Below are positions 15,920 to 24,422 of a stretch of 32,604 nucleotides of DNA, piece after piece. The DNA is from Bacteroidota bacterium (lineage in GTDB: Bacteria; Bacteroidota; Bacteroidia; Chitinophagales; Saprospiraceae). The stretch spans positions 1 to 32,604 of the forward strand of contig PZPC01000061.1 of NCBI GenBank assembly GCA_003045895.1, written 5' to 3'. Both the position numbers and the translations under genes were made by a program. A model generated the notes under the pieces. That model saw nothing but the letters and a program-made list of their open reading frames with translations. It searched no databases and was not told where the DNA came from. How positions within the stretch are numbered: position 1 is the stretch's first letter; the number at the start of each line of letters is the position of its first letter.

Positions 15920-16555
15920 ATGGAAGCAATAGCCGACCTCCCACTGGAATTGAACCAACGTCTAGCAATGTCCGAGGTTCTCCACGTTCCTGCTCCTTGG
16001 GATGCCTTCCTGGATATGCTACCACGCTGCCCCTACCGGATAGAATACGATGACCACGAAATAATTTCAATCATGGGCTACGCTACGGAAGCACACGAGC
16101 AACTCGTCCTGGCCATTGCGCACCTGCTACGCGAATTACTTGGTGTTGAAAATTACCAATATTTTGGCAGCAACCTCGCCCTTCACATCCCTGACCCTGA
16201 CCACCATTATTTCAATGCAGACTGCACGGTCATTCAAGACGAAACGGAAAAGATATATCTCCGTGGTAGTATGTATGCCATAGCCAATCCGGTACTTTTG
16301 GTAGAAATATTATCTCCTTCTACCTACAACTATGATTTAGGTCAAAAATTTACCCAGTACCGCAAAATCCCCAGCCTGAAACAAGTCCTCTTCATCGATA
16401 GTGAAGCACTCAGCATCATTAGTCAAACCCGCCTGTCCGGAACCGAAGACTGGCTGCTAAGGGAATATAATTCGCTTCAAGACGAGGTGCCTGTTTTGAA
16501 CCAGGGAACTTTCTCAATGGAAGCACTCTATCAAAAAATAACCTTTCCCAGGTAA
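15920..16555 (+). CDS. Uma2-family (DUF820) restriction-endonuclease-like protein
   Basis: The 211-residue product shows the Uma2 pattern: YRIEYDDHEIISIMGYATEAHEQLVLAIAHLL, then SNLALHIPDPDHHYFNADCTVI with the putative catalytic Asp101. Next come NPVLLVEILSPSTYNYDLGQKFTQYRKIPSLKQVLFIDSE with Glu129 and Lys143. The fold is PD-(D/E)xK nuclease-like. The usual 'YPDVVV' segment reads FNADCTV here, but the Asp is kept. Uma2 proteins are very common in cyanobacteria and occur as scattered paralogues in Saprospiria; their biological role is unsettled. It is followed 11 bp later by a DUF2188 gene in the same direction, so the two may be cotranscribed. Confidence 0.87.
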   Translation: MEAIADLPLELNQRLAMSEVLHVPAPWDAFLDMLPRCPYRIEYDDHEIISIMGYATEAHEQLVLAIAHLLRELLGVENYQYFGSNLALHIPDPDHHYFNADCTVIQDETEKIYLRGSMYAIANPVLLVEILSPSTYNYDLGQKFTQYRKIPSLKQVLFIDSEALSIISQTRLSGTEDWLLREYNSLQDEVPVLNQGTFSMEALYQKITFPR

Positions 16556-16566
16556 AATTATATGCT

Positions 16567-16863
16567 ATGTCCGATATTCGTACCACCAGTTTCTGGGGGG
16601 ACCTCCTGAAAAAAATCCTGGCGATTTTGCTCAAAAGCGTTGGTGTAAAAACCCGCCCCAGCACCCGCAATCAATACGTTGTGCCCCACGAAGAAGGTTG
16701 GGCCGTAAAAGGGGAAGGCAACGAGCGTTATACTGCAGTATACCCCTACCAAAGCGACGCCATTGAACGCGCCAAAGACATTGCCCGCAATTACCAGTCG
16801 GACGTCGTCATTCACGGCAAAGACGGGCGGGTAAGGGATCGGGTGAGGCCTGGTGCGCGGTAA
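16567..16863 (+). CDS. DUF2188-domain protein
   Basis: The 98-residue protein has an N-terminal hydrophobic/amphipathic stretch (FWGDLLKKILAILLKSVGV). A DUF2188 domain follows (about 36-95): NQYVVPHEEGWAVKGEGNERYTAVYPYQSDAIERAKDIARN then DVVIHGKDGRVRDRVRPG. DUF2188 is a small alpha/beta domain of unknown function, usually 60-90 residues long. The N-terminal extension may attach it to a membrane or a partner. It begins 11 bp after the Uma2 gene. No terminator with a clear stem follows; the T-rich stretch at 16889-16920 is not preceded by a strong hairpin. Confidence 0.8.
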   Translation: MSDIRTTSFWGDLLKKILAILLKSVGVKTRPSTRNQYVVPHEEGWAVKGEGNERYTAVYPYQSDAIERAKDIARNYQSDVVIHGKDGRVRDRVRPGAR

Positions 16864-17601
16864 GGCTTGCAATGAAGGGTAAAGGTGTTTTTGGTTGTTT
16901 TTTTTAAAATTTTTATTGCTTCTATTTTAAAAACAAACATTTTAAAGTATATTTGTAGTGTAAGTAGAAAAGGATTCTTTTTTTGACCACCTTTACACTT
17001 ACTCATCGGTAACTCCCCCTTGCGGCGGACACGCTTCGCCAGGCCATCAAGGGCATTCAGCGGTTTTGTTTTTCTTTGCTTGGTTGTTGGCAGTGCATAA
17101 CTGGCAGCAATGGTGGTGGTTTGCCCCGTGCGACCAGTGGGTCGGAAGTGGGGCCAGCGTTCAGGCCTTGAGGGTGGGCCCCTCCCAAGGGGCTGCTATG
17201 CCCCGACTAGAAATTCCCCCATCTCAATCACCCATCCAACCTCTCGCGAACTGGCGGTAAGGCGGGTTCATCCTAATTTTCTGCTTAGCACCTGACTTTC
17301 CAGTAAACCGTGCGCCCTTGAGATCGCCTTGCGCCAGGGGTGGTAGCAGGCCGCCGCCGCGGCAGCGCCCGTAGGGCCGACCAGCGGGAGCTGCGGACGA
17401 CCCGACCCGCAGGGGGGCGCCCAGAGCTACCGAATCTAGAAACAATGTTCTACCGATATCGCGTACCTAAAGGCACACTTCCCTTATGATAGGATAACGT
17501 GAGCATGCTTAGTGGCGAATTGGCCACTCCTCCTACTCGTCGCTTTACGCCTATTCGCTTGGGCGGCCAGCGTATAGTTTAGCTAGTTGGCCACTACCAG
17601 C
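16864..17601. other. 738-bp non-coding region, partly GC-rich and rich in hairpins
   Basis: No convincing protein gene is seen. The left part (16864-17005) is AT-rich with B-type GTGTAAA repeat units in both orientations and a TATATTTG element (16948-16955). The middle has the hairpin GCCCCT-CCCA-AGGGGC (17178-17193), whose right arm can alternatively pair with GCCCC at 17200-17204. The part at 17330-17425 is very GC-rich, with CTGCGG/CCGCAG (17391-17412), GGGCGCCC (17415-17422) and GCCCGTAGGGC near 17367-17377. The right end has AGTGGC-GAATTG-GCCACT (17511-17528); TTGGCCACT and TGGCGAATT recur at about 17587 and 17612. It could be an ncRNA locus, a dispersed repeat, or the downstream region of the VCBS operon. 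Confidence 0.5.
16948..16955 (+). promoter_or_regulatory. Orphan Bacteroidota -7 promoter element
   Basis: TATATTTG matches TAnnTTTG, yet no protein gene follows on the plus strand for the next 600 bp. The match may be chance in AT-rich DNA, or it may drive a non-coding transcript. Confidence 0.25.
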
Positions 17602-20600
17602 TTACTTTTCCTGGCGAATTACTTCCACCGCCGCATCGTTTCTGCCGATCACGAAATGGGGTTGGCCATTGATCTGAATGGGCACGATCGCCTTCACTTT
17701 CCCGACTATCGACAGTTCGCCCAGGGGATAGTCCTTCCAGTTGCCATTTTCCAGGCGCAGTACCTGGCCGTAGCTGGCGTCGTAGCGGCCCATTTCGATG
17801 TTGCACTCGTCGAAATTTCCACCTACGAGCACCTCTTGCCGGCCGTCGCCATCCAGATCCACTGCCGCGAGTGTGTTCACGGTCGAGAACTGCAACCGGT
17901 CGGGCAGGCGATGCGCCACAAATTTTAGGCCACCGGTATTTTCGAAATAGGTATGGCTCAGCGAAGTCACCCGCAGTACCTGGGCAGCAGCCAGTTGGTC
18001 TTTCCCAAACAAATCGTCCAGGCTGGCCCGGGCAAAGTCCCTGGCGTGCAGGTATTTTTTCTTCAGGTAGGTCAGTTGTTTGGTCAACTCCGCGTAGGTC
18101 GCAAAAGCATATTCTTTGCCATCGAGGTAATAGGTCAGGATGTGCTCTTCCTGTTCGTTGCGGTCAAAATCATTGGTGTACAAGCGCAGGGGCTCCTCGG
18201 GCGTAGGAGTGAGTTTGGAATTTTCGCCATAGCTGCCGGCCAAGATATCGAGGTCGCCGTCCTGGTCAAAATCATGGACCAGCAGCGTATTCCACCACGA
18301 TTCCTGCTGCGCTGCGGGCTGGGCCTGAAACTGTCCGCCGTCATTCAGCAACAATTCAATATTCCCCCATTCCAGGGACAGCACCAGATCGAGATCACCA
18401 TCCTGGTCGATATCAGCCCACTGCCCGTCCGTCACCATGCCGACCTTAGCCAGGGCTGGTGCGGCTTGTGCGCCCACTTCCGTAAACGTGCCATTGCCAT
18501 TGTTGTGGTACAACAGCGAACGTGGTGGTTGTCCGTAGTGCCAGGGTTCGGCCCGGGCGCCAAAAAACACATCCTGCCAGCCGTCACCATCGTAATCGGC
18601 CACGGCGGTCACCGAGGCAGTGAGATAAGAATTGGGAAACATTTCCAGGTCCAGCGTTAGGTTCCCCCGCCCATCATTGCGGTAGCCCCGCTGCAGGCGG
18701 GCCGGATTATTGCCCCGGAACTCGTTGCCGCCATTGGCGACCACCAGATCCAGGTCGCCGTCGTTATCCAGGTCGGCCCAACGGGCATCGACGTCTTCGA
18801 GCAGGGCGCTCTCCGCAAAAACGGCTGGCGTAGCGTCGCGGAAAGTCCCATTGGGTAATTGCAAAAACAAATGACTGGTATCGCGCTTGGCCGCGCCCAA
18901 AAAGACATCATCCAGGCCATCGCCATTGACATCTCCTACGGCTACTGCTGGCCCCTCAGCCGATACCATATTGGGCATGAGGGCTTCGCGGTCGAAATCC
19001 ACGTAAGGATTTTCGTCGTGGCGAAAGTTCAGGCGTACCGCTGCGGTCTGATCCGTGAATTGGTAGGGAGCGGTCTTGGGCAGATGCAGGCGCTGGAAAT
19101 CAAAACGCGGCAGGTTTGCGGACCAGGTGACCGTTTGCAGGGTATTGAAGGCCAGGTCGGTATAGCGCTGGTAGGTCTGGTCGGGCCAGATCACCAGTAC
19201 CGAATCTACCTGGGCCTGCTCCCCTACCCCAAGGTAAACACCGAGTGGTACCGCGGCCAGGTAGCCGCGGGTCGGGAAGTGCTGAACCAGCAAGGTTTCC
19301 TGGCCTTTGTAAGCCACCACGGTAGCACCGATACCATGACGGTTTTGGGGCGTACCCGCAAATTCAAGGTGAATAAAGTCGCCCGCTGCGCCTTTGTCCA
19401 CGCTCAGATTTTGGTAGACATAAGGCTCATCTTCCTGGTTGTTGACGACGACGTCCAGGTCGCCATCGTTGTCCAGGTCGGCATAGATTGCAGCCGTAGA
19501 ATACGTGACCAGCGCACCATCAATCTGTTTGCCGAGGTCGGTAAAACGCAGGTTGTGTGCATTGCGGTAAAACTTGTTGGCCACCTTGATGCGCGGCATG
19601 CTGTCTACCATCACCAGGTCTTCTTCTTCCAGGTTATCGGTATTGCCCTTCCAGCGCAGTTCGCTGTTCTCCCGAAAGTTGATGTAGTCAATATCATTCA
19701 TCCGGCGGGGAATCCCGTTGCTGATGAAGAGATCGCGGTAGCCGTCGTTTTCAAAATCGAAGAACAGGGGTGCCCACGACCAATCGGTCGCTTCTACACC
19801 TGCGTACAAACCGATCTCACTGAAGGTGCCGTTGCCATTGTTCAACTGTAAATTGTTCCGGGAAAACTGCTGGTTGTAGCCGTAGCGCAGCTTAAACTGG
19901 AAGACCTCGTAGGAATCTTCGGCCAGGGATGTTTTCAGAATATACGGATCTTCGGGTAGCATGTCGAGGGTAACGATGTCGGGTTGGGCATCGTTGTTGA
20001 TGTCGGCAATATCTACTCCCATAGAAAAGCGGCTGGTGTGCTGGATTTGTTCGGTGAGTACTTCCTTGAAAGTCCCGTCTTTTTGGTTGAGGTAGAGGTA
20101 GTCGTTTTCGTGAAAATCGTTGGCAATGTAGATATCCGGCCAGCCGTCGAGGTTGACGTCTGCGGTAGCCACCCCGAGGCCATAACCGATCACAGTGCTG
20201 TTGATCCCGGCGGCCATGGTCACTTCCGTAAAGGTATCTCCATCGTTGCGCATCAGTTTATCGCCAGAAGTGGGATGCTGGGTACCGACGAAGGTGGCTT
20301 TCTGCCCAAAAGTACCGTTGGCGTGGAGCGAGTGATTGAGCTGGTACATGTCCAGGTCGCCGTCGAGGTCGTAATCGAAAAAGGTGGCCTGGGTCGCAAA
20401 GCCGGCCAGATCGAGCCCGTAGGGAATGGCCTCGTCTTCGAAGTGTGGTATACCATCCACCACTTCTTTACACACAAAAAGCTGGTTGCGCCCGTTGATG
20501 GTTTTGTATTCGCCCATCTGGGATACGTAGATATCCAGCATCCCGTCGTTGTTGATATCCACAATGGTGGCGCCGGAGGTCCAGCCCTCCATGCCCGCTA

Positions 20601-20946
20601 CTTTGGCGGCATCGGTGACGTCTTTGAATTTCAGGTTGCCTTCGTTGAGGAACAGCTTATTGGGCCCCATGTTACTGGTGAAATAGAGATCCACCAACCC
20701 ATCCTGGTTGAAGTCGCCCGCCGCGAGGCCGCCGCCGTTAAAAAAGTACATGTAATTGAAGACGTTGAATTCGCTGGATTGCCGCAACTGGTTGACAAAA
20801 TCCAGGCCCGTTTGTTCCTTTTTCAACAAACGAAAAACCGGGTCTTCGGCTTTTACCGGGCCCGCTCCCGTTGCGCTGCGATCACAGGCGAAAAAACTCA
20901 GGCTGCCCAGGATAAATAATGAAGCAAAAATGATCAAACTCCTCAT
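17602..20946 (-). CDS. VCBS/FG-GAP repeat lipoprotein with ASPIC/UnbV domain (CRTAC1-like), second of a tandem pair
   Basis: The 1,114-residue product starts with an export signal (MRSLIIFASLFILGSLSFFAC; Cys21 in a relaxed lipobox), so it is probably a surface lipoprotein. It carries 13 calcium-loop motifs of the type DxDxDGxxD (DFNQDGLVD, DINNDGMLD, DYDLDGDLD, DVNLDGWPD, DINNDAQPD, DFENDGYRD, DLDNDGDLD, DVNGDGLDD, DLDNDGDLD, DYDGDGWQD, DIDQDGDLD, DFDQDGDLD, DLDGDGRQE). These are spread over two blocks that suggest two beta-propellers. An ASPIC/UnbV domain separates them (about 530-600: NRHGIGATVVAYKG ... GVYLGVGEQAQVDSVLVIWPD). The pattern continues end to end in the preceding paralogue, 24 bp upstream. 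Its role is unknown; a SusCD partner that binds a glycan or protein is plausible. Confidence 0.92.
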   Translation of the reverse strand: MRSLIIFASLFILGSLSFFACDRSATGAGPVKAEDPVFRLLKKEQTGLDFVNQLRQSSEFNVFNYMYFFNGGGLAAGDFNQDGLVDLYFTSNMGPNKLFLNEGNLKFKDVTDAAKVAGMEGWTSGATIVDINNDGMLDIYVSQMGEYKTINGRNQLFVCKEVVDGIPHFEDEAIPYGLDLAGFATQATFFDYDLDGDLDMYQLNHSLHANGTFGQKATFVGTQHPTSGDKLMRNDGDTFTEVTMAAGINSTVIGYGLGVATADVNLDGWPDIYIANDFHENDYLYLNQKDGTFKEVLTEQIQHTSRFSMGVDIADINNDAQPDIVTLDMLPEDPYILKTSLAEDSYEVFQFKLRYGYNQQFSRNNLQLNNGNGTFSEIGLYAGVEATDWSWAPLFFDFENDGYRDLFISNGIPRRMNDIDYINFRENSELRWKGNTDNLEEEDLVMVDSMPRIKVANKFYRNAHNLRFTDLGKQIDGALVTYSTAAIYADLDNDGDLDVVVNNQEDEPYVYQNLSVDKGAAGDFIHLEFAGTPQNRHGIGATVVAYKGQETLLVQHFPTRGYLAAVPLGVYLGVGEQAQVDSVLVIWPDQTYQRYTDLAFNTLQTVTWSANLPRFDFQRLHLPKTAPYQFTDQTAAVRLNFRHDENPYVDFDREALMPNMVSAEGPAVAVGDVNGDGLDDVFLGAAKRDTSHLFLQLPNGTFRDATPAVFAESALLEDVDARWADLDNDGDLDLVVANGGNEFRGNNPARLQRGYRNDGRGNLTLDLEMFPNSYLTASVTAVADYDGDGWQDVFFGARAEPWHYGQPPRSLLYHNNGNGTFTEVGAQAAPALAKVGMVTDGQWADIDQDGDLDLVLSLEWGNIELLLNDGGQFQAQPAAQQESWWNTLLVHDFDQDGDLDILAGSYGENSKLTPTPEEPLRLYTNDFDRNEQEEHILTYYLDGKEYAFATYAELTKQLTYLKKKYLHARDFARASLDDLFGKDQLAAAQVLRVTSLSHTYFENTGGLKFVAHRLPDRLQFSTVNTLAAVDLDGDGRQEVLVGGNFDECNIEMGRYDASYGQVLRLENGNWKDYPLGELSIVGKVKAIVPIQINGQPHFVIGRNDAAVEVIRQEK

Positions 20947-20970
20947 GTTTCTTGATTATTTGACTGTCCC

Positions 20971-23900
20971 TTACTGGAAATCATTGGTGAATTTTTGTTT
21001 TTCAATAGCCATTAGTCTGGCTGCCTGGTTGTTGATGGCAACCAACAAATAGGGTTTCCCCTGGCGTTGCAAAGGTACCAATTGCTTGATGTTGCCCCGC
21101 ACAAAAAAGCCGGATTCGCGGTTGGGTACCCGTTTGAAAGCACCTTTCCCCTCATTCAGCAAAACCTGGCCAAAGCTGGCATCCAATTTGGAAAACTGGG
21201 GCGTAAAGCCGTTGTCGTTGCCACCCAGTACCAGGTCTGGCAGTTGGTCCCCATTCAGGTCGGTACAGTAAATATCGCAGACGCAAGAAAACTGCACCTC
21301 GGCAGGTAGGGCCTGCAACGTAAAGTGACCGTTGCCATCATTTAGTGCCACGGCCGAGCGAAAGTAATTGCCTTGTTTAACCTTGGCCAGCTCCAGTACT
21401 TCCGGAGTGAACAACTCCTGAATGCTGCGCTGGGCATATTCTGCGTGCTTCAGGTTTTGCTTCTTCAAACTGACGATCTGCCCGGTGAGCTCATCTTTCA
21501 TGGGGACGGGCATGTCGCGGCCAGCTATGCTGCGCGTAATGATCTTTTCGGTGGTACCGTTGTCGTCAAAATCTGCCACCCAGAGTTTGGCGGGCGCTGC
21601 GGGGCTGCCGCTAAAGTAAAAGTTTTCGCCCCGGTTGCCGAGCACCAGGTCCTGGTCGCCATCACCATCCAAATCGGCCGTGGCCACGGCATACCACCAG
21701 CCAGACTTATCATCCAGGTCCGTTTTGGCGCGGGTAAATTGTTTACCGTCCCAGGTGAATACCGCCGGGGCCATCCATTCGCCGGTGACGATCAGCTCGG
21801 GGGTCGCGTCACCGAGCAGATTGACGTAAGTAGCGTCAGTAATCATCCCCAGCTCGGCCAATTCCGGTGCGTAGGTTTCAATCTGGTCACTGAAGGTCCC
21901 CGTTCCGTCATTGACGTACAAATAACTCGGTGGATTGCTGCCGTATTGGCTCGAGATGCTGCGGCTGCCCACGAAAAGGTCCTGATCGCCATCGCTATCA
22001 AAATCGAGTGCTACCGCCACCGAGGTATTAAACCCACTGGCGGTCAGCGCCCGGGGTGCCCTGGTGAAGTTGCCCCGGCCGTCGTTCAGGTAGATCCGGT
22101 CCTGCAGGTAGCGGTGTCCGGTGGGCATGTGGTTGCCACCCGAGCCGACGAACAGGTCCAGGTCGCCATCCTGATCGGCATCGAAGAAGGTGGCGGCGGT
22201 ATCTTCAAAGTTGCTGTCTTTCTCAAAAGTCTCGATATTGGTCGTTTGCCAGCCGCTGGCCGTTTGTAGCTGCAGCTGTCCGGGCCAGCCTGCGGCGCCA
22301 CCTACGAAGAGGTCGTCCCGGCCGTCGCCATTCACATCTGCCACGGCTGCTTTGGGCCCTTCGCGGGAAACCATCCGCATGGTCAGCCCTTCCTGGAAGA
22401 AATCAATAAAGCGGTCTTCCTTGTGGGGCGTGAGCGCCAGCTCAGCAGGTTGGAACAAGGGAGCCGGAATCAGTTGCTTCAGGATGGCGGGATCACGGGC
22501 CGGTTCGTGGTTTTGCTCAGCATAATCGACCACCAGGAGAGCATCCGGCTGCACGTTGGTCAGGCTACTCTGGGTTCGGTCGGGCCAAATGACCACCACG
22601 GAATCGATCCGGGCTGTTTGCCCCAGGCCAAAGACCATGGTATAGTCTACCGACGACTGGAAGCCGCGGCTGGGAATCATCTGGAAGTTGAGCTTTTGCT
22701 CGCCCTGGTACACGAATACCCGCGCGCCGATGGCAAAGGTGTTGGGTGCGGGCGCTTTCAGGCGCAGGCTCAGGTAGTGGTTGCCCTTGGTCTGGGCCGT
22801 TTGGTTCTGGTACACCAGGGCCTGGTCGTTGAGGTTGTTGACCACCAGGTCGAGGTCGCCATCCCCATCGAGGTCGCCGTAGGCAGCGCCATTGGAGAAG
22901 GTAGGGCGACCAAAACCCGCGGCTTCGCCTTCTTCCTGAAAGGTGAGGTCACCGCCGTTGTGAAAGAAACGGTTGCGGATGGGGGTGGAAGGCATCTCCT
23001 TGAGGATTTCTTCCAGTTCTTCCTTTTCACCCGTAAGGGCCATTTTCTGGATCACTTCGTTGGCGAAGAAGTTCATGAAGTCCTGGTTGGTTACATCCTG
23101 GTAAACCCCGTTGCAAACGTAGATATCGCGAAAGCCATCGTTGTCGGCGTCGAAAAGCAGGGCACCCCAGCTCCAGTCGGAAGACGCCACGCCACTAAAG
23201 TAGGCGATCTCGCTGAAGGTATTGTCCTGGTTATTGAGCTGAAGGGTGTTCTGCATGTACTGGTGGTAAAAATCGCGCTCCTGCTTCAGCTGGTAGACGT
23301 TGTAGTTTTCGAAGAGGGTCGTCGTTTTCAGGCGATAATCTTCGGCGGGGAGCATATCGGTAGCAAAAATTTCGGGGTAGCCATCGTTGTTGATGTCGGC
23401 CATATCGGCGCCCATGGAGAAGAGACTGAGATGTTCCATCCAGTCTTTGACTTCCTCCTTGAAGGTGCCGTCTTTTTGATTGATGTAGAGGTAGTCGCGT
23501 TCAAAAAAGTCGTTGGAAATATAGAGGTCTGGCCACAGGTCGCCGTTGACATCGCCCACGGTGACCCCCAACCCGAAACCGATGAGGCTCCCGTAAATGT
23601 TGGCCGCCTTGGTCACATCCACGAAGTGGCCGTCATCGTTGCGCAGGAGTTTATCGCCCCCTCCTTTTAGGAAGTCGCGCACGGGCCAGTCTTCGGCGTA
23701 GAGCTCGCGCTTGTTGCTGTAGTTGAGGGTATTGACGGGCATGAAGCTGTTGTTCAGGATGTAGACATCCAGGTCGCCGTCGAGGTCATAGTCGAAGAAA
23801 GCAGCGTGCGTGGTGTAGCCCCGTTGGTCGAGACCGTATGCTGCCGCTTTTTCGGTAAAGGTGAGGTCGCCGTTATTGATGAATAGCTCGTTGGCCTGGT

Positions 23901-24345
23901 CGTCGCCGGCGATATAGCCGGCATTGCAGACGTAAATATCCAGGAGCCCGTCGGCGTTCACATCCACCATGACCACGCCGGTGCTCCAGCCACGTGTGCC
24001 CGCTACGCCCGCGGAGGCGCTGATGTCCTTGAACTTGAAGCCCCCCTCGTTGAGGTAGAGCTTGTTCTTGCCCATGTTGTTGGTGAAGTACACGTCGGGT
24101 AGTCCGTCGTTGTTGATGTCGCCAATGGCTACGCCGCCGCCGTTGTAGAAATTGCGGTAGCTGAAAATATTGAAATCACTGTTGTTTTTGACCTCATTGA
24201 CAAAGTCGATGCCCGTGGTGGCCGTCGGCATCTCCTGGAAGAGGGCATTGGCGGGGGCCGTATACGCGGCAGATGTCTCCTCACGCTTCTTTCCACACTG
24301 GAAGAGGAGGAGGGCGAGGGCGAGGAGGGGAAGGATTGGTTTCAT
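20971..24345 (-). CDS. VCBS/FG-GAP repeat lipoprotein with ASPIC/UnbV domain (CRTAC1-like), first of a tandem pair
   Basis: I chose the ATG at 24345, which starts a lipoprotein signal (MKPILPLLALALLLFQC, Cys17); a TTG six codons upstream is less likely. The ~1,124-residue protein is collinear with its downstream neighbour (for example DFVNEVKNNSDFNIFSYRNF against DFVNQLRQSSEFNVFNYMYF). It has 12 DxDxDGxxD calcium loops and an ASPIC/UnbV segment (about 535-600: FAIGARVFVYQG ... MVFGLGQTARIDSVVVIWPD). The loop matching DIDQDGDLD of the paralogue has become VNLLGDATPE and should no longer bind calcium. The pair arose by tandem duplication. An A-rich stretch (AAAACAAA) precedes the start, as is usual for Bacteroidota initiation. 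Confidence 0.92.
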   Translation of the reverse strand: MKPILPLLALALLLFQCGKKREETSAAYTAPANALFQEMPTATTGIDFVNEVKNNSDFNIFSYRNFYNGGGVAIGDINNDGLPDVYFTNNMGKNKLYLNEGGFKFKDISASAGVAGTRGWSTGVVMVDVNADGLLDIYVCNAGYIAGDDQANELFINNGDLTFTEKAAAYGLDQRGYTTHAAFFDYDLDGDLDVYILNNSFMPVNTLNYSNKRELYAEDWPVRDFLKGGGDKLLRNDDGHFVDVTKAANIYGSLIGFGLGVTVGDVNGDLWPDLYISNDFFERDYLYINQKDGTFKEEVKDWMEHLSLFSMGADMADINNDGYPEIFATDMLPAEDYRLKTTTLFENYNVYQLKQERDFYHQYMQNTLQLNNQDNTFSEIAYFSGVASSDWSWGALLFDADNDGFRDIYVCNGVYQDVTNQDFMNFFANEVIQKMALTGEKEELEEILKEMPSTPIRNRFFHNGGDLTFQEEGEAAGFGRPTFSNGAAYGDLDGDGDLDLVVNNLNDQALVYQNQTAQTKGNHYLSLRLKAPAPNTFAIGARVFVYQGEQKLNFQMIPSRGFQSSVDYTMVFGLGQTARIDSVVVIWPDRTQSSLTNVQPDALLVVDYAEQNHEPARDPAILKQLIPAPLFQPAELALTPHKEDRFIDFFQEGLTMRMVSREGPKAAVADVNGDGRDDLFVGGAAGWPGQLQLQTASGWQTTNIETFEKDSNFEDTAATFFDADQDGDLDLFVGSGGNHMPTGHRYLQDRIYLNDGRGNFTRAPRALTASGFNTSVAVALDFDSDGDQDLFVGSRSISSQYGSNPPSYLYVNDGTGTFSDQIETYAPELAELGMITDATYVNLLGDATPELIVTGEWMAPAVFTWDGKQFTRAKTDLDDKSGWWYAVATADLDGDGDQDLVLGNRGENFYFSGSPAAPAKLWVADFDDNGTTEKIITRSIAGRDMPVPMKDELTGQIVSLKKQNLKHAEYAQRSIQELFTPEVLELAKVKQGNYFRSAVALNDGNGHFTLQALPAEVQFSCVCDIYCTDLNGDQLPDLVLGGNDNGFTPQFSKLDASFGQVLLNEGKGAFKRVPNRESGFFVRGNIKQLVPLQRQGKPYLLVAINNQAARLMAIEKQKFTNDFQ

Positions 24346-24422
24346 AGTTAGTTTGTTTTTCAAAACTTGATTTTTGGATGCGCTGATATTTCTTTTCGCA
24401 TGGTGATCGCGATCTCCAGTTT

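Noticed and set aside
17224-17445. 73-codon minus-strand frame in the GC-rich non-coding block
   Set aside because: The peptide is dominated by Gly, Arg, Pro and Ala from hairpin sequence, with no start context or family; more likely a by-product of structured DNA.
16864-17601. Possible RNase P RNA, tmRNA or rRNA fragment in the structured block
   Set aside because: None of the universal core words I looked for (such as GAGGAAAGTC or the tmRNA ends) is present; kept only as unidentified structured DNA.
22423-23670. Long open frame (415 codons) on the plus strand opposite the first VCBS gene; similar ones at 19984-20919, 18859-19851 and 21373-22269
   Set aside because: They are shadows of the GC-rich, Asp/Gly-repetitive minus-strand genes. 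Their products have repeated Val/Ile/Gly patterns from the reversed calcium-loop codons and no recognisable domain.
18200-24000. Recurrent words such as GTCGCCATC and CCAGGTCG, looking like interspersed DNA repeats
   Set aside because: They are the reverse-strand codons of the repeated Asp-x-Asp-Gly-Asp loops in the VCBS proteins, not an independent DNA repeat.
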